The notes: generated by a model from the letters alone, not told the origin. A stretch of DNA of 32,319 nucleotides from Bordetella parapertussis (GCA_945877235.1 CAMCRF010000016.1:1-32319), one strand, 5' to 3'. Positions 18,098-28,469 are shown, numbered from the stretch's first letter. A program made the numbers and translations.

Positions 18098-18478
18098 ATG
18101 GATCTTGTCCACTGGTGTCTGATGATCATGGGCATTCTGCCCATTGTCTGCGCCGGTATTTCCAAGGCGGGTGCGCGCAGCTACGACAACCGTAATCCGC
18201 GCGAATGGCTGGCCGCGCAAGAGGGCTACCGAAAGCGTGCGGTCGCAGCGCAGCAGAACAGCTGGGAGGCTTTCGCCTACTTCACGGCCGCAATGGTTGT
18301 CGCCACCGCCACCCAGGCCAATCTTGACGGGCTTGAGAACCTCACGGTAATCGTTGTCTTGGCAAGGATTGCCTACATCGTTTGTTACGTGGCTGACTGG
18401 CATCTCGCACGCACCTTCTGCTGGACCGTGGGCTTTGCAGTGACGACCGCCGTCTTCTTTGCGGGGCCTCCTTTATAA
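18098..18478 (+). CDS. MAPEG family membrane protein
   Basis: The 126-residue protein has four hydrophobic segments (about 5-22, 58-76, 80-98 and 103-122). It also has a MAPEG-type loop with NPREWLAAQEGYRKRAVAAQ, containing the conserved Arg/Glu region, and FAYFTAAMVVA. MAPEG proteins include glutathione-dependent membrane enzymes of eicosanoid metabolism; the substrates of these bacterial members are largely unknown. AGGAG at 18087-18091 sits 6 bases before ATG 18098. The stop codon TAA lies inside a TATAAT sequence that is probably the -10 element for carA. Confidence 0.85.
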   Translation: MDLVHWCLMIMGILPIVCAGISKAGARSYDNRNPREWLAAQEGYRKRAVAAQQNSWEAFAYFTAAMVVATATQANLDGLENLTVIVVLARIAYIVCYVADWHLARTFCWTVGFAVTTAVFFAGPPL

Positions 18479-18498
18479 TTGGCGAAATCGTCAAGGAG
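18474..18498 (+). promoter_or_regulatory. Candidate carA promoter -10 and the carA ribosome binding site
   Basis: A perfect TATAAT (18474-18479) overlaps the MAPEG stop codon. Transcription would begin near 18486. AAGGAG (18493-18498) follows, 7 bases before TTG 18506. The -35 region is weak. If this promoter is used, the first in-frame TTG (18479) is not transcribed, which selects TTG 18506 as the start of carA. Confidence 0.5.
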
Positions 18499-18505
18499 TC
18501 TCGCG

Positions 18506-19723
18506 TTGCAGCTCAGTCAGCTGCTGGCCTCGGCGCATGCCGACTCAGCCAGCCCCAGTGTTTTGCCCCCAGTTTCGCGCCTCCCTGCTGTTCTTGCCCT
18601 CGCCGATGGCACCCTCTTCGAAGGGGAGTCCATTGGTGCGGCTGGCCAGACGCAGGGCGAGGTGGTCTTTAACACCGCACTCACGGGTTATCAGGAAATC
18701 CTGACAGACCCAAGTTATTGCCAGCAAATTGTCACGCTGACCTACCCCCATATCGGCAACACGGGCTGGACGCCCGAAGACGACGAGTCCTCCGGTATTC
18801 AAGCGGCGGGCCTCGTCATTCGAGATGTCTCCCCGATTGCCTCTAACTTTCGCTCTACGGAGACACTCCAGCAGGCGCTCCAGTCTCGCGGCATTGTAGC
18901 CATCAGTGGTGTCGATACCCGAGCCCTCACCCGTCACCTCCGCGATCACGGCGCCCAACCTGGCGCGATTGTGGCTGCCACGTCGGCCTCTGAGAGCCTC
19001 GATGGCCTGCGCACGCGGGCCCTTGCAACGGCCCGAGGCTGCCCGAGCCTGGTGGGCCAAGACTTAGCCCAAAAGGTCAGTACAGCCCAGCCCTATGCCT
19101 GGGCAGAGAGCGTGTGGGATCTGGGCCATGGGCATCTTCCCGCGCCTGCGCCGACACACCATGTGGTCGCATTCGACTTCGGTGTGAAGCGCAACATCCT
19201 TCGGCTCTTGGTGGCCGGTGGCTGTCGTGTCACGGTGGTCCCTGCAAAGACCACGTTTGAAGACGCCATGGCCCTCAAGCCCGACGGGCTCTTTCTCTCG
19301 AACGGCCCTGGCGATCCAGAGCCCTGCGACTACGCCATCTCAGTTGCTCGCAACGCCATGCAGGCTCGCGTGCCGCTCTTTGGCATTTGTCTGGGGCACC
19401 AGATCATGGCGCTCGCGGCGGGCGCCAAGACGCTCAAGATGAAGTTTGGCCACCACGGTGGCAACCACCCCGTTCAAGACCTTCGCACCAAGCGCGTCTT
19501 CATTACCGCCCAGAACCACGGTTTTGCCGTGGATGCTGACAGCCTGCCCAGCCACCTTGAGGTGACCCATGTATCGCTCTTCGATGGGTCTATCCAGGGG
19601 CTGCGTCACACCAAAGCGCCCGCCTTTTGTTTCCAAGGGCACCCGGAGGCCAGTCCTGGCCCGCACGACATTCTTCCCCTGTTTGAGCAGTACTTTGAGT
19701 CCATGAGAGCCCGGCATGCCTAA
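18506..19723 (+). CDS. carA: Carbamoyl-phosphate synthase small (glutaminase) subunit
   Basis: CarA hydrolyses glutamine and channels ammonia to CarB for arginine and pyrimidine synthesis. From TTG 18506 the product is 405 residues. The N-terminal domain ([36 protein letters not shown]) is followed by a class I glutamine amidotransferase with GICLGHQ (nucleophile C295) and HPEASPGP (H379, E381). A TTG at 18479 is also open, but it coincides with a TATAAT and lacks a ribosome binding site, while 18506 has AAGGAG at 7 bases. No ATG exists near the N-terminus. It overlaps carB by 8 bases. Confidence 0.95.
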   Translation: MQLSQLLASAHADSASPSVLPPVSRLPAVLALADGTLFEGESIGAAGQTQGEVVFNTALTGYQEILTDPSYCQQIVTLTYPHIGNTGWTPEDDESSGIQAAGLVIRDVSPIASNFRSTETLQQALQSRGIVAISGVDTRALTRHLRDHGAQPGAIVAATSASESLDGLRTRALATARGCPSLVGQDLAQKVSTAQPYAWAESVWDLGHGHLPAPAPTHHVVAFDFGVKRNILRLLVAGGCRVTVVPAKTTFEDAMALKPDGLFLSNGPGDPEPCDYAISVARNAMQARVPLFGICLGHQIMALAAGAKTLKMKFGHHGGNHPVQDLRTKRVFITAQNHGFAVDADSLPSHLEVTHVSLFDGSIQGLRHTKAPAFCFQGHPEASPGPHDILPLFEQYFESMRARHA

Positions 19724-22700
19724 GCGCACCGATATAAAAAGCATTCTGATCATCGGCGCAGGCCCTATCGTGATTGGGCAGGCATGTGAGTTTGACTACT
19801 CCGGCGCACAAGCCTGCAAGGCCCTCAAAGACGAGGGCTACCGCGTCATCCTCGTCAACAGCAACCCGGCCACCATCATGACGGACCCAGGTACGGCCGA
19901 TGCAACCTACATCGAGCCAATCACCTGGCAAATGGTTGGCCACATCATCGAAAAAGAGCGCCCCGATGCACTGCTGCCCACCATGGGCGGCCAGACCGCA
20001 CTGAACTGTGCGCTCGAGCTCGCAAAACATGGCGTGCTGGAGCAGTTTGGTGTGGAGCTTATCGGTGCCCGCGAGGAGGCCATCGAAAAGGCTGAAGACC
20101 GCCAGAAGTTCAAGCAGGCGATGACCAAAATCGGGCTCGATTCCGCGCTCTCAGGTATTGCACACAGCATGGATGAGGCCTGGCAGGTTCAGCGTCGCAT
20201 CGCCGAGGCGACCAACAGCGCCGGCTTTCCCATGGTGATTCGTCCCAGCTTCACGCTGGGCGGGACGGGCGGCGGCATTGCCTATAACGCAGAAGAATTC
20301 GAGACCATCTGCAAGCGTGGCATTGAGGCTTCACCCACCAATGAATTGCTCATTGAGGAGTCGTTGATTGGCTGGAAAGAGTACGAGATGGAGGTTGTGC
20401 GTGACAGCGCCGACAACTGCATCATTGTCTGCTCCATTGAGAACCTCGACCCCATGGGCATTCATACGGGCGACTCCATAACCGTCGCCCCAGCGCAGAC
20501 CCTGACCGACAAGGAATACCAGGTGATGCGAAACGCCAGCATTGCCATTCTGCGAGAGATTGGTGTCGACACTGGCGGCTCGAATGTGCAATTTGCCGTG
20601 AACCCTGAAAACGGGCGGCTCATTGTCATCGAGATGAACCCCCGGGTTTCCCGCTCATCTGCGTTGGCCTCCAAGGCCACTGGCTTCCCCATTGCCAAGG
20701 TCGCTGCCAAGCTGGCTGTGGGCTATACCCTCGACGAATTGCGAAACGATATTACCGGTGGTGCAACCCCTGCCTCCTTCGAGCCCAGCATCGACTATGT
20801 TGTGACTAAGGTGCCGCGGTTTGCCTTTGAGAAGTTCCCCCTGGCCGACAGTCACCTCACAACCCAAATGAAATCGGTGGGCGAGGTCATGGCCATTGGG
20901 CGAACCTTCCAAGAGAGCTTTCAAAAAGCATTGCGCGGTCTGGAGGTTGGTGTCGATGGCCTCAATCAGAAGACAGTTGATCGAGAGCGCATTGAGGAAG
21001 AGCTTGGCGAGCCTGGCCCCGAGCGCATCTGGTACGTGGGCGATGCCTTCGCGCAAGGCTTTTCTGTGGAAGAGGTGCGCAGCCTCACCAAGATCGACCC
21101 CTGGTTCCTGGTGCAGATCAAAGAGATCGTCGACCTCGAACTTGCGCTCGAGAAACGCACCCTGGCCGACCTCGATGCAGAACTCATGTTTGCGCTCAAG
21201 CGCAAGGGATTCTCCGATCGTCGCCTGGCCTATCTGCTCGACACCACAGAGGGTGAGGTGCGCAAGGCCCGTCATGCAGCGGGTGTACGTCCGGTCTACA
21301 AACGCGTGGATACCTGCGCCGCTGAATTCGACACGACGACCTCTTATTTTTATTCCACCTATGAGCGGCATTGCGAGGCGCGGCCCACCGACCGAAAGAA
21401 GGTGATGGTCCTGGGTGGCGGGCCCAACCGCATTGGTCAGGGCATTGAGTTCGATTACTGCTGCGTACACGCCGCACAGGCACTCCGCGATGATGGCTTT
21501 GAGACCATCATGGTCAACTGCAACCCCGAGACGGTCTCAACCGACTACGACACCTCCGATCGTCTTTATTTCGAGCCCCTCACGCTCGAGGACGTGCTGG
21601 AAATTGTCGACATTGAAAAGCCCGTCGGCGTAATCGTTCAGTACGGTGGGCAGACTCCGCTCAAGCTCGCTAAGGCACTCGAGGCAGCAGGTGTGCCCAT
21701 TGTGGGTACCTCGCCCGAATCGATCGATATCGCCGAGGATCGTGAGCGGTTCCAGAAGCTGCTGCACAAGCTTGAACTCTTGCAGCCGCCCAACCGCACG
21801 GCCCGTAACGAAGAGGAGGCGATGCGCCTCGCCCAAGAGATTGGCTACCCGCTCGTGGTCCGGCCAAGCTATGTACTGGGTGGCCGAGCCATGGAAATCG
21901 TGCACGAGCAGCGCGATCTCGAGCGCTACATGCGCGAGGCTGTGAAGGTCTCGAACGACTCACCTGTGCTCCTCGACCGATTCCTCAACGATGCGATTGA
22001 GGTCGATGTCGATAGCCTTTCCGATGGTAAGCAGGTGCTCATTGGCGGGGTCATGGAGCATATCGAGCAGGCGGGTGTTCACTCAGGCGACTCAGCCTGT
22101 AGCCTGCCGCCGCACTCGTTGCCGGCCGATCTCATCGAAGAACTCAAGCGCCAGACCATTCTCATGTCTCGTGCACTGAATGTCATTGGCCTCATGAACG
22201 TGCAGTTCGCCATTCAGAAGGGCACCGTCTATGTGCTGGAGGTTAACCCCCGCGCCTCGCGCACGGTCCCCTTCGTATCGAAGGCGGTCGGCCAACCGCT
22301 GGCCAAAATTGCAGCACGCGCCATGCTAGGCAAGTCCTTCGAGGAGCAGGGCTACACCGGTGAGATCGTGCCCGATTACTACTCTGTGAAGGAGGCTGTG
22401 TTCCCCTTCGTGAAGTTCCCCGGCGTCGACACCATTTTGGGACCCGAAATGAAGTCCACCGGTGAGGTTATGGGTGTCGCGCCAACCTTCACCGAGGCCT
22501 TCGTGAAGTCGCAGATTGGTGCGGGCATTCGACTGCCCGATCCAGCGCAGGGCGGTGTGGCCTTTATCAGCGTAAAGAACAGCGACAAGCCGGCCATGAT
22601 CCCCGTAGCCCGCATGCTGCTGGATATGGGCTTTAAGCTCTTGGCGACCCGAGGCACGGCCGCGGCCATTCAGGCTGAGGGCATGGCGGTGCGCGTCGTC

Positions 22701-22967
22701 AATAAGGTCACCGAGGGGCGTCCCCATGTGGTGGACATGATTAAGAACGGTGAGGTCTGCTTCATCATCAATACGGTCGAAGAAAAGCGCACCGCCATGG
22801 CGGACTCACGCTCCATTCGCACCACGGGCCTCGCACAGCGCGTCACCACATACACCACGATGGCGGGCGCGCATGCGGCCGTTGAGGGCATGCGTATCAT
22901 GACCAGCAGCCTCGACGCCTATGATTTGCAAGGCCTCCACAAATCCACTCTCAGGGCCAAGGCCTAA
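19716..22967 (+). CDS. carB: Carbamoyl-phosphate synthase large subunit
   Basis: CarB makes carbamoyl phosphate from bicarbonate, ammonia and two ATP. The 1083-residue product (1073 in E. coli) has the internal duplication of two ATP-grasp halves. The first half starts [21 protein letters not shown] and contains [16 protein letters not shown]. The second starts [19 protein letters not shown] and contains [14 protein letters not shown]. The C-terminal MGS-like allosteric domain has [14 protein letters not shown]. The N-terminus overlaps the end of carA (ATGCCTAA), so the subunits are translationally coupled. No truncation or odd residues are seen. Confidence 0.98.
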   Translation: MPKRTDIKSILIIGAGPIVIGQACEFDYSGAQACKALKDEGYRVILVNSNPATIMTDPGTADATYIEPITWQMVGHIIEKERPDALLPTMGGQTALNCALELAKHGVLEQFGVELIGAREEAIEKAEDRQKFKQAMTKIGLDSALSGIAHSMDEAWQVQRRIAEATNSAGFPMVIRPSFTLGGTGGGIAYNAEEFETICKRGIEASPTNELLIEESLIGWKEYEMEVVRDSADNCIIVCSIENLDPMGIHTGDSITVAPAQTLTDKEYQVMRNASIAILREIGVDTGGSNVQFAVNPENGRLIVIEMNPRVSRSSALASKATGFPIAKVAAKLAVGYTLDELRNDITGGATPASFEPSIDYVVTKVPRFAFEKFPLADSHLTTQMKSVGEVMAIGRTFQESFQKALRGLEVGVDGLNQKTVDRERIEEELGEPGPERIWYVGDAFAQGFSVEEVRSLTKIDPWFLVQIKEIVDLELALEKRTLADLDAELMFALKRKGFSDRRLAYLLDTTEGEVRKARHAAGVRPVYKRVDTCAAEFDTTTSYFYSTYERHCEARPTDRKKVMVLGGGPNRIGQGIEFDYCCVHAAQALRDDGFETIMVNCNPETVSTDYDTSDRLYFEPLTLEDVLEIVDIEKPVGVIVQYGGQTPLKLAKALEAAGVPIVGTSPESIDIAEDRERFQKLLHKLELLQPPNRTARNEEEAMRLAQEIGYPLVVRPSYVLGGRAMEIVHEQRDLERYMREAVKVSNDSPVLLDRFLNDAIEVDVDSLSDGKQVLIGGVMEHIEQAGVHSGDSACSLPPHSLPADLIEELKRQTILMSRALNVIGLMNVQFAIQKGTVYVLEVNPRASRTVPFVSKAVGQPLAKIAARAMLGKSFEEQGYTGEIVPDYYSVKEAVFPFVKFPGVDTILGPEMKSTGEVMGVAPTFTEAFVKSQIGAGIRLPDPAQGGVAFISVKNSDKPAMIPVARMLLDMGFKLLATRGTAAAIQAEGMAVRVVNKVTEGRPHVVDMIKNGEVCFIINTVEEKRTAMADSRSIRTTGLAQRVTTYTTMAGAHAAVEGMRIMTSSLDAYDLQGLHKSTLRAKA

Positions 22968-22981
22968 AGGACATCCATCCC

Positions 22982-23458
22982 ATGTCGTCCACACCGCTCA
23001 CCATCGAGGGCGCAGATGCCCTTAAACAAGAGCTCTCGCACCTGAAGCACGTTGAGCGCCCGAGCGTCATCAACGCCATTGCTGAGGCGCGCGCTCAGGG
23101 CGATCTCTCCGAGAACGCAGAGTACGACGCAGCAAAAGAGCGCCAGGGCTTCATTGAGGGGCGTATTGCCGAGCTCGAGAGCAAGCTCTCCACGGCCCAG
23201 ATCATCGATCCGAAAACCCTCGAGCGCGATGGTCGGGTGGTGTTTGGCGTCACAGTCGAGCTCGAGGACCTCGACTCCGGCGATAAAGTCCAGTACAAGA
23301 TCGTCGGCGACGACGAGGCCGACCTCAAACTCAACAAGATTTCCATCTCGAGCCCGATTGCGCGGGCGCTCATTGGAAAGTCGGTCGGCGATGTAGCCAC
23401 TGTGCACGCCCCTAGTGGGTCACGCGAGGTGGAAATCCTTGAGGTGCACTACCTCTAA
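22982..23458 (+). CDS. greA: Transcription elongation factor GreA
   Basis: GreA rescues backtracked RNA polymerase by stimulating transcript cleavage through its secondary channel. The 158-residue product has the usual length and both domains: an N-terminal coiled coil with the acidic tip [18 protein letters not shown], and a C-terminal FKBP-like domain ending [18 protein letters not shown] and [16 protein letters not shown] precedes the ATG, and the gap to carB is only 14 bases, so it belongs to the car transcript. Confidence 0.97.
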   Translation: MSSTPLTIEGADALKQELSHLKHVERPSVINAIAEARAQGDLSENAEYDAAKERQGFIEGRIAELESKLSTAQIIDPKTLERDGRVVFGVTVELEDLDSGDKVQYKIVGDDEADLKLNKISISSPIARALIGKSVGDVATVHAPSGSREVEILEVHYL

Positions 23459-23472
23459 GCCTGCGGCGCCGA

Positions 23473-24114
23473 GTGGCCAAGAATAAATTCAATGCGGCCT
23501 GGCTGCAGCGACACCTCACAGATCCCTACGTCAAGCAGGCCCAGATCAAGGGGTACCGCTCGCGTGCGGCATTCAAGCTCACCGAGATAGACGAGAAAGA
23601 CCGACTCCTGCGGCCCGGCATGACCGTTGTCGACCTGGGCTCAACCCCAGGCAGTTGGAGCCAGGTGGTGAGAGAGCGGCTGTCTGCAAAAGGTAGGCAG
23701 GGTATCGATGGCCGCATCATTGCGCTGGACCTCTTGCCCATGGACCCCATCGCCGATGTCCAATTCCTGCTGGGCGATTTTCGCGAGGAGGTGATTGAGC
23801 GAGAGCTCTCTCAAATGCTCGAGGGTGAGAAGGTAGACCTTGTTTTATCGGATATGGCCCCCAATATGTCGGGTGTGGCGGTTGCAGACGCTGCTCGCGT
23901 CATGCATGTCTGCGAGCTGGCGCTTGAGTTTGCGCAAAAACACCTCAAGCCACAGGGGGCCCTGGTGGTAAAGACCTTTCAGGGTAGTGGCTTTACGGAG
24001 TTGGTTGCTGAGTTCAAGCGGGTTTTTAGGACGGTCCACACCAGAAAGCCGGGCGCCTCGCGCGCGGAGTCGTCGGAATTGTTTCTGGTGGGCAGAGATC
24101 TCCGCGTGGTGTGA
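23473..24114 (+). CDS. rlmE: 23S rRNA (uridine2552-2'-O)-methyltransferase RlmE (FtsJ/RrmJ)
   Basis: RlmE methylates U2552 in the A-loop of 23S rRNA late in 50S assembly. The 213-residue product has the K-D-K-E catalytic tetrad: K35 ([10 protein letters not shown]), D127 (LSDMAPN), K167 (VVKTFQG) and E202 (SSELFLV). The SAM-binding motif reads [11 protein letters not shown] rather than the commoner DLGAAPGGWSQ, a mild variation. The start is GTG 23473, 14 bases after greA. The small RNA-binding gene yhbY, often found beside rlmE, is absent here. The following 94 bases before ftsH hold only a weak 5-bp hairpin. Confidence 0.95.
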   Translation: MAKNKFNAAWLQRHLTDPYVKQAQIKGYRSRAAFKLTEIDEKDRLLRPGMTVVDLGSTPGSWSQVVRERLSAKGRQGIDGRIIALDLLPMDPIADVQFLLGDFREEVIERELSQMLEGEKVDLVLSDMAPNMSGVAVADAARVMHVCELALEFAQKHLKPQGALVVKTFQGSGFTELVAEFKRVFRTVHTRKPGASRAESSELFLVGRDLRVV

Positions 24115-24208
24115 ACCTTTGCCGGACTCTAATGTCCGACTGCAACACTGGGTTTTTTGGCGTCAACGGCTGCTTGGTGTAGCCTGATGTCTTGGAAAGG
24201 AGTGCCTT

Positions 24209-26098
24209 GTGAACAATATGGTGTCAAAAATCGCGATCTGGGTGGTCATCGGCCTGGTGCTGTTCTCACTGTTCCGACAGTTTGAGGGCACGCAGTCGCG
24301 CGGAGTCGAGGTGTCTTATTCCCAGTTTATGGAAGAAGCCAAACAGGGGCGTATTCGCACAGCCATCATCGATGGCAGAACCGTGCGTGCACTCACCACT
24401 GACGACCGTTCCATCACCATCAATGCTCCGCAAGACCTCTGGATGGTCTCCGACCTCATGAAGTACGGTGTGTCGGTCTCGGCCAAAGCAGAAGAGCAGC
24501 CCTCTTTGCTCATGAGCATCTTCGTCTCGTGGTTCCCCATGTTGCTGCTCATCGGCGTGTGGGTGTTCTTTATGCGCCAGATGCAAGGCGGCGGCAAGGG
24601 TGGCGCGTTCTCCTTTGGCAAATCCAAGGCACGCATGCTCGACGAGAACAACAACCACATCACCTTCGCCGACGTTGCAGGGTGTGATGAGGCCAAAGAA
24701 GACGTATCGGAGCTCGTAGAGTTCCTGCGCGACCCGTCCAAGTTTCAAAAGCTGGGCGGCCGAATTCCGCGTGGTGTCCTTATGGTTGGCTCCCCAGGAA
24801 CGGGTAAGACTCTGCTTGCAAAGGCCATTGCGGGCGAAGCCAAGGTGCCGTTTTTCTCCATCTCCGGTTCGGACTTCGTTGAAATGTTTGTGGGTGTGGG
24901 CGCGGCCCGGGTTCGCGACATGTTCGAGAACGCGAAGAAGCAGGCACCCTGCATCATCTTCATCGATGAAATCGATGCCGTTGGACGTCAGCGTGGTGCC
25001 GGACTCGGCGGCGGAAACGACGAGCGCGAGCAGACCCTCAATCAAATGCTCGTCGAAATGGACGGCTTTGAGACCAACCAGGGCATCATCGTCATTGCGG
25101 CCACCAACCGTCCCGACGTGCTCGACCCAGCCCTATTGCGGCCCGGTCGCTTCGACCGTCAGGTGGTCGTGCCTCTGCCAGATGTGCGCGGGCGTGAACA
25201 GATCCTGAATGTACACATGCGCAAGGTGCCTATCGCCCCCGATGTAAAGGGCGACATCCTTGCGCGCGGCACACCCGGCATGTCCGGCGCAGACCTCGCC
25301 AACCTGGTCAACGAAGCTGCATTGTTTGCGGCGCGTCGGAACGGGCGCCTCGTTGAAATGGAAGATTTCGAGAAGGCCAAAGACAAGATCCTCATGGGTG
25401 CAGAGCGTCGTTCTATTGTCATGCCCGAGGAGGAGCGCAAGAACACCGCTTACCACGAGTCCGGGCACGCCCTGGTTGCTCGCCTGCTGCCCAAGACCGA
25501 TCCCGTGCACAAGGTCACCATCATCCCGCGCGGGCGTGCGCTCGGTGTCACCATGCAGTTGCCTGAGGGCGACCGCTACAGCATGGACAAAGAGCGCATG
25601 CTCAGCACCATCTCAGTGCTCTTTGGTGGCCGCATCGCAGAAGAAGTCTTCATGAATCAAATGACGACGGGCGCATCGAATGACTTCGAGCGTGCCACCG
25701 GCCTCGCGCGCGACATGGTCACCCGCTACGGCATGACCGATAGCCTCGGTCCCATGGTTTACGCCGAAAATGAAGGCGAGGTGTTCTTGGGTCGTTCCAT
25801 CACCAAGACCACCAACATCTCCGAGGCCACCATGCAGAAGGTCGACTCCGAGATCCGCAAGATCATCGATGAGCAGTACTCGGTAGCGCGCAAGCTCATT
25901 GAGGACAACAAAGAAAAAATGCATGCCATGGCCAAGGCGCTCCTAGAATGGGAGACCATCGATGCTGAACAGATCGACGACATCATGCATGGTCGCGAGC
26001 CCCGGCCACCGAAGCAGAGTGGCTCTGGCGGCAGTGCCCCTTCTGCGGGTGCTGGCAGTGCAGGTATTGCCCCCGACAGCGCAGCTGCGCCGGCTTAA
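24209..26098 (+). CDS. ftsH: ATP-dependent zinc metalloprotease FtsH
   Basis: FtsH is the essential inner-membrane AAA+ protease that degrades unassembled membrane proteins and regulators such as LpxC and sigma-32. The 629-residue product has TM1 at about 7-22, a periplasmic segment, TM2 at about 100-122, the AAA domain with GSPGTGKT (K200), [11 protein letters not shown] and the second region of homology [19 protein letters not shown]. The M41 protease site is HESGH (H416, E417, H420) with third ligand D492. The tail is Gly/Ser/Ala rich. The start is GTG 24209 with a strong GGAAAGGAG 6 bases upstream. Only 6 bases separate it from the first possible folP start. Confidence 0.98.
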   Translation: MNNMVSKIAIWVVIGLVLFSLFRQFEGTQSRGVEVSYSQFMEEAKQGRIRTAIIDGRTVRALTTDDRSITINAPQDLWMVSDLMKYGVSVSAKAEEQPSLLMSIFVSWFPMLLLIGVWVFFMRQMQGGGKGGAFSFGKSKARMLDENNNHITFADVAGCDEAKEDVSELVEFLRDPSKFQKLGGRIPRGVLMVGSPGTGKTLLAKAIAGEAKVPFFSISGSDFVEMFVGVGAARVRDMFENAKKQAPCIIFIDEIDAVGRQRGAGLGGGNDEREQTLNQMLVEMDGFETNQGIIVIAATNRPDVLDPALLRPGRFDRQVVVPLPDVRGREQILNVHMRKVPIAPDVKGDILARGTPGMSGADLANLVNEAALFAARRNGRLVEMEDFEKAKDKILMGAERRSIVMPEEERKNTAYHESGHALVARLLPKTDPVHKVTIIPRGRALGVTMQLPEGDRYSMDKERMLSTISVLFGGRIAEEVFMNQMTTGASNDFERATGLARDMVTRYGMTDSLGPMVYAENEGEVFLGRSITKTTNISEATMQKVDSEIRKIIDEQYSVARKLIEDNKEKMHAMAKALLEWETIDAEQIDDIMHGREPRPPKQSGSGGSAPSAGAGSAGIAPDSAAAPA

Positions 26099-26104
26099 GC
26101 ACCC

Positions 26105-27007
26105 ATGGCGCTAGGCCGTACCCCAAACGGGCCCGAAGAGGGCCCGTTCTCATTGGAGCCCCTGCAGCTTGGGCGGTTTCGCATGCCGGCTCATCGCCCG
26201 TTGGTCATGGGCATTCTGAACATCACCCCAGACTCGTTCTCGGACGGCGGGCTCCATGCAAGCCTCTCGCTGGCGCTCGATGCAGCCCATCGCATGCGCG
26301 ATGACGGTGTCGATGTGATTGACGTGGGTGGCGAGAGCACGCGACCGGGTGCGGCGCCTGTGAGTCCTGCCCAGGAGGCCGATCGTGTGCTGCCAGTGCT
26401 TGAGGCGCTCCAGTCTCTGGGGGTTGCACTCTCACTCGATAGCCGCCGGCCCGAGGTGGTTGAGGCTGCACTCTCGATTGGTATCGATATGGTCAATGAT
26501 GTCTCGGGCTTTCGGGACCCTCGCATGCAGGATCTGGTTCCGCGGCTGGTGGCCTGGGGTGGTTCAGTCTGCGTAATGCACATGCAGGGCGAGCCGCAGA
26601 CCATGCAGGCAGATCCCCAGTATGTCGATGTGGTGGCCGAGGTCTTTGGCTACCTCATGCAGCAGCGTGCGTTGCTCATGGCCAGAGGTCTGCCCAGTGA
26701 GCGGATCTGGCTAGACCCAGGCTTTGGGTTTGGAAAGACCACCGAGCACAACCTCGCGCTGCTTCGAGGCCTTGCAGATCTCTCTGCCCAAGGGCCTGTT
26801 TTGGCTGGTTTGTCCCGAAAGCGCATGCTCGCAGCGCTGAGTCAGCGTAAAGATCAGCCCGCCGAGCGGCTCGGCGCAAGCCTAGCAGCAGTGCAGACCG
26901 CGGCCATCGGTGGGGCCTCTATGGTTCGCGTTCATGATGTAAAGGCCACGGTCGACTATCTGCGGGTTCTGCACGCGGTTCAAGGGCACTCGCCCGCGCT
27001 CGACTAG
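26105..27007 (+). CDS. folP: Dihydropteroate synthase
   Basis: FolP condenses p-aminobenzoate with dihydropterin pyrophosphate in folate synthesis and is the sulfonamide target. The TIM-barrel motifs are complete: VMGILNITPDSFSDGG, DVGGESTRPGA, LDSRRPEVVEAAL, NDVSGF, CVMHMQGEPQTMQ, WLDPGFGFGKT and GLSRKRML. The coordinates give the longest form (ATG 26105, 300 residues). That start lacks a ribosome binding site, and its first codons run through the 26126-26148 hairpin. TTG 26153, preceded by GAAGAGGG, would give 284 residues (MEPLQLGRFRMPAHRPLVMG), which fits the family better. ATG 26183 is a third option. It lies upstream of glmM, as in many proteobacteria. Confidence 0.94.
   Translation: MALGRTPNGPEEGPFSLEPLQLGRFRMPAHRPLVMGILNITPDSFSDGGLHASLSLALDAAHRMRDDGVDVIDVGGESTRPGAAPVSPAQEADRVLPVLEALQSLGVALSLDSRRPEVVEAALSIGIDMVNDVSGFRDPRMQDLVPRLVAWGGSVCVMHMQGEPQTMQADPQYVDVVAEVFGYLMQQRALLMARGLPSERIWLDPGFGFGKTTEHNLALLRGLADLSAQGPVLAGLSRKRMLAALSQRKDQPAERLGASLAAVQTAAIGGASMVRVHDVKATVDYLRVLHAVQGHSPALD
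26126..26148 (+). terminator. Perfect GC-rich hairpin after ftsH
   Basis: AACGGGCCC (26126-26134) and GGGCCCGTT (26140-26148) form a perfect 9-bp stem with a 5-base loop, 27 bases after the ftsH stop. The tail is TTCTCATT-like rather than a clean T-run. It resembles a weak intrinsic terminator or attenuator between ftsH and folP and argues that folP starts downstream of it. Confidence 0.5.
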
Positions 27008-27016
27008 AATCCCTCC

Positions 27017-28357
27017 ATGGCAAGAACCTATTTCGGCACTGACGGAATTCGCGGTCGGGTTGGGCAGCACCCTATTACGCCTGAGTTCACCGTGCGTCTG
27101 GGTCTTGCCGTCGGCCTCACGCTTCGTAAACACTTTGCTCGGCCTGCGGTACTGATCGGCAAAGACACCCGCATCTCGGGCTACATGCTCGAGGCAGCCC
27201 TCGAGTCTGGATTGGCCGCCTCAGGTACCGACGTGGTGCTTGCTGGCCCCATGCCCACGCCAGCCATTGCCTATCTGGCCAAGACGCTGCGCCTCTCCGC
27301 GGGCGTTGTAATCAGTGCCTCACACAACCCCTTTGAAGACAACGGCATCAAGTTTTTCAATGGCGAGGGCGAGAAGCTGCCTGATGCATGGGAGGAGGAG
27401 GTTGAAGCCATGCTGGCCGGGCCGCTGCCCTGTGCCGCGCCAGAGGCCTTCGGCAAGGCGCGTCGCCTAAACGATGCGGCCGGCCGTTACATCGAATTCT
27501 GTAAGAGCACCTTCCCAGCCCATCTGAGCCTGAGGGGTTTGAGGCTGGTGGTCGACACCGCGCACGGAGCCGCCTATCAGGTGGCGGGGGCGGTCTTTCA
27601 CGAACTGGGAGCCGAGGTCGTGCCTATGGGCCACCAGCCTGATGGCCTCAATATCAACCGCGAGGTTGGCGCAACCGCGCCTCAGGCTATGGTGCAGCGG
27701 GTGCTGTCGGAGGGGGCCGACTACGGTATCGCGCTTGACGGCGACGCCGATCGCCTGGTCATGGTCGATCACGCAGGCCGCATGTACAACGGTGACGAGC
27801 TGCTCTACGCCATCGTTCGGCATCGTATCAAGCGTCATGGTCGTGCGGACTTGGGCGGCGTCGTAGGCACGCTCATGACCAACCTGTCGCTGGAAAAAAG
27901 ACTCAACGAGCAGGGCATTGACTTTCGTCGCGCGCGCGTCGGGGACCGTTACGTGCTTGAGCTCCTCAAGGAGGCGGGCTGGCAGTACGGGGGCGAGTCT
28001 TCGGGGCACATACTCTGCCTCGATCGCCACACCACAGGCGATGGCACTATCAGTGCGCTTCAGGTGTTGGCCGCCGTGGTCGACCTTCAGCGTTCCCTTG
28101 CCGACCTGATCTCCGACCTCACGCTCTGCCCTCAGGTGCTGGTCAACGTCCAGATCCCGCCGCACTTTGACTGGAAATCCCACACACCCTTTCAAGTGCG
28201 CCTCCGGGAGGTTCAGGACCTGCTCCTGGATCGGGGTAGGGTGCTGGTGCGCCCCTCGGGAACAGAGCCCTTGCTGCGCATCATGGTCGAGGTGCCAAAC
28301 GCCCAAGAAGCACAGGCATTGGCCCAGTCCCTCGCAGGGCAACTGCCCTGCGCGTAG
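27017..28357 (+). CDS. glmM: Phosphoglucosamine mutase
   Basis: GlmM converts glucosamine-6-phosphate to glucosamine-1-phosphate for UDP-GlcNAc, peptidoglycan and LPS. The 446-residue product has the family order: [12 protein letters not shown], the phosphoserine loop [18 protein letters not shown] (S102, the same position as in E. coli), the metal-binding loop [11 protein letters not shown], a substrate loop with GGESSGHI, and the phosphate-binding loop [17 protein letters not shown] 27017 lies 9 bases after folP without a clear ribosome binding site. A hairpin overlaps its last codons. Confidence 0.97.
   Translation: MARTYFGTDGIRGRVGQHPITPEFTVRLGLAVGLTLRKHFARPAVLIGKDTRISGYMLEAALESGLAASGTDVVLAGPMPTPAIAYLAKTLRLSAGVVISASHNPFEDNGIKFFNGEGEKLPDAWEEEVEAMLAGPLPCAAPEAFGKARRLNDAAGRYIEFCKSTFPAHLSLRGLRLVVDTAHGAAYQVAGAVFHELGAEVVPMGHQPDGLNINREVGATAPQAMVQRVLSEGADYGIALDGDADRLVMVDHAGRMYNGDELLYAIVRHRIKRHGRADLGGVVGTLMTNLSLEKRLNEQGIDFRRARVGDRYVLELLKEAGWQYGGESSGHILCLDRHTTGDGTISALQVLAAVVDLQRSLADLISDLTLCPQVLVNVQIPPHFDWKSHTPFQVRLREVQDLLLDRGRVLVRPSGTEPLLRIMVEVPNAQEAQALAQSLAGQLPCA
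28333..28352 (+). terminator. Stem-loop over the end of glmM
   Basis: CGCAGGGC (28333-28340) and GCCCTGCG (28345-28352) form a perfect 8-bp stem with an AACT loop, ending 2 bases before the glmM stop codon. No T-run follows. It may mark the 3' end of the glmM transcript just before the separately regulated pst promoter. Confidence 0.4.
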
Positions 28358-28367
28358 CAATCGTGAT

Positions 28368-28385
28368 TTGTCACAGAAGCGTCAT
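28368..28385 (+). promoter_or_regulatory. Pho box (PhoB binding site) of the pst operon
   Basis: TTGTCAC-AGAA-GCGTCAT is two 7-base direct repeats with an AT-rich 4-base spacer, 11 bases apart, matching the CTGTCAT-N4-CTGTCAT consensus at 5 of 7 positions in each repeat. Ten bases downstream lies TAGTCT (28396-28401), the expected place for a weak -10 element in a PhoB-activated promoter. Transcription would start near 28408, leaving a leader of about 60 bases before pstS with a small ACGCAA/TTGCGT stem at 28410-28425. This implies induction by phosphate starvation. Confidence 0.75.
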
Positions 28386-28469
28386 ATTCCATCGGTAGTC
28401 TCCCTGATGACGCAAGGCTTTGCGTTGTCAATCTGTCCTTTCACCGATAAACCAAAAGAGGCTTCTCTT

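Noticed and set aside
24118..24170. Hairpin CGGAC/GTCCG plus a later T-run before ftsH as a terminator
   Set aside because: The stem has only five pairs and the T-run is about 18 bases away, so it does not form a proper intrinsic terminator. I also found no heat-shock sigma-32 promoter there.
27005..27010. TAGAAT just before glmM as a -10 element for a leaderless mRNA
   Set aside because: It includes the folP stop codon, has no -35 partner, and would put the transcript start at or after the ATG. glmM is more likely co-transcribed with folP.
28427..28440. A second Pho half-site pair (TTGTCAA, CTGTCCT) downstream of the first Pho box
   Set aside because: The repeats are 8 bases apart instead of 11 and would lie downstream of the expected transcription start.
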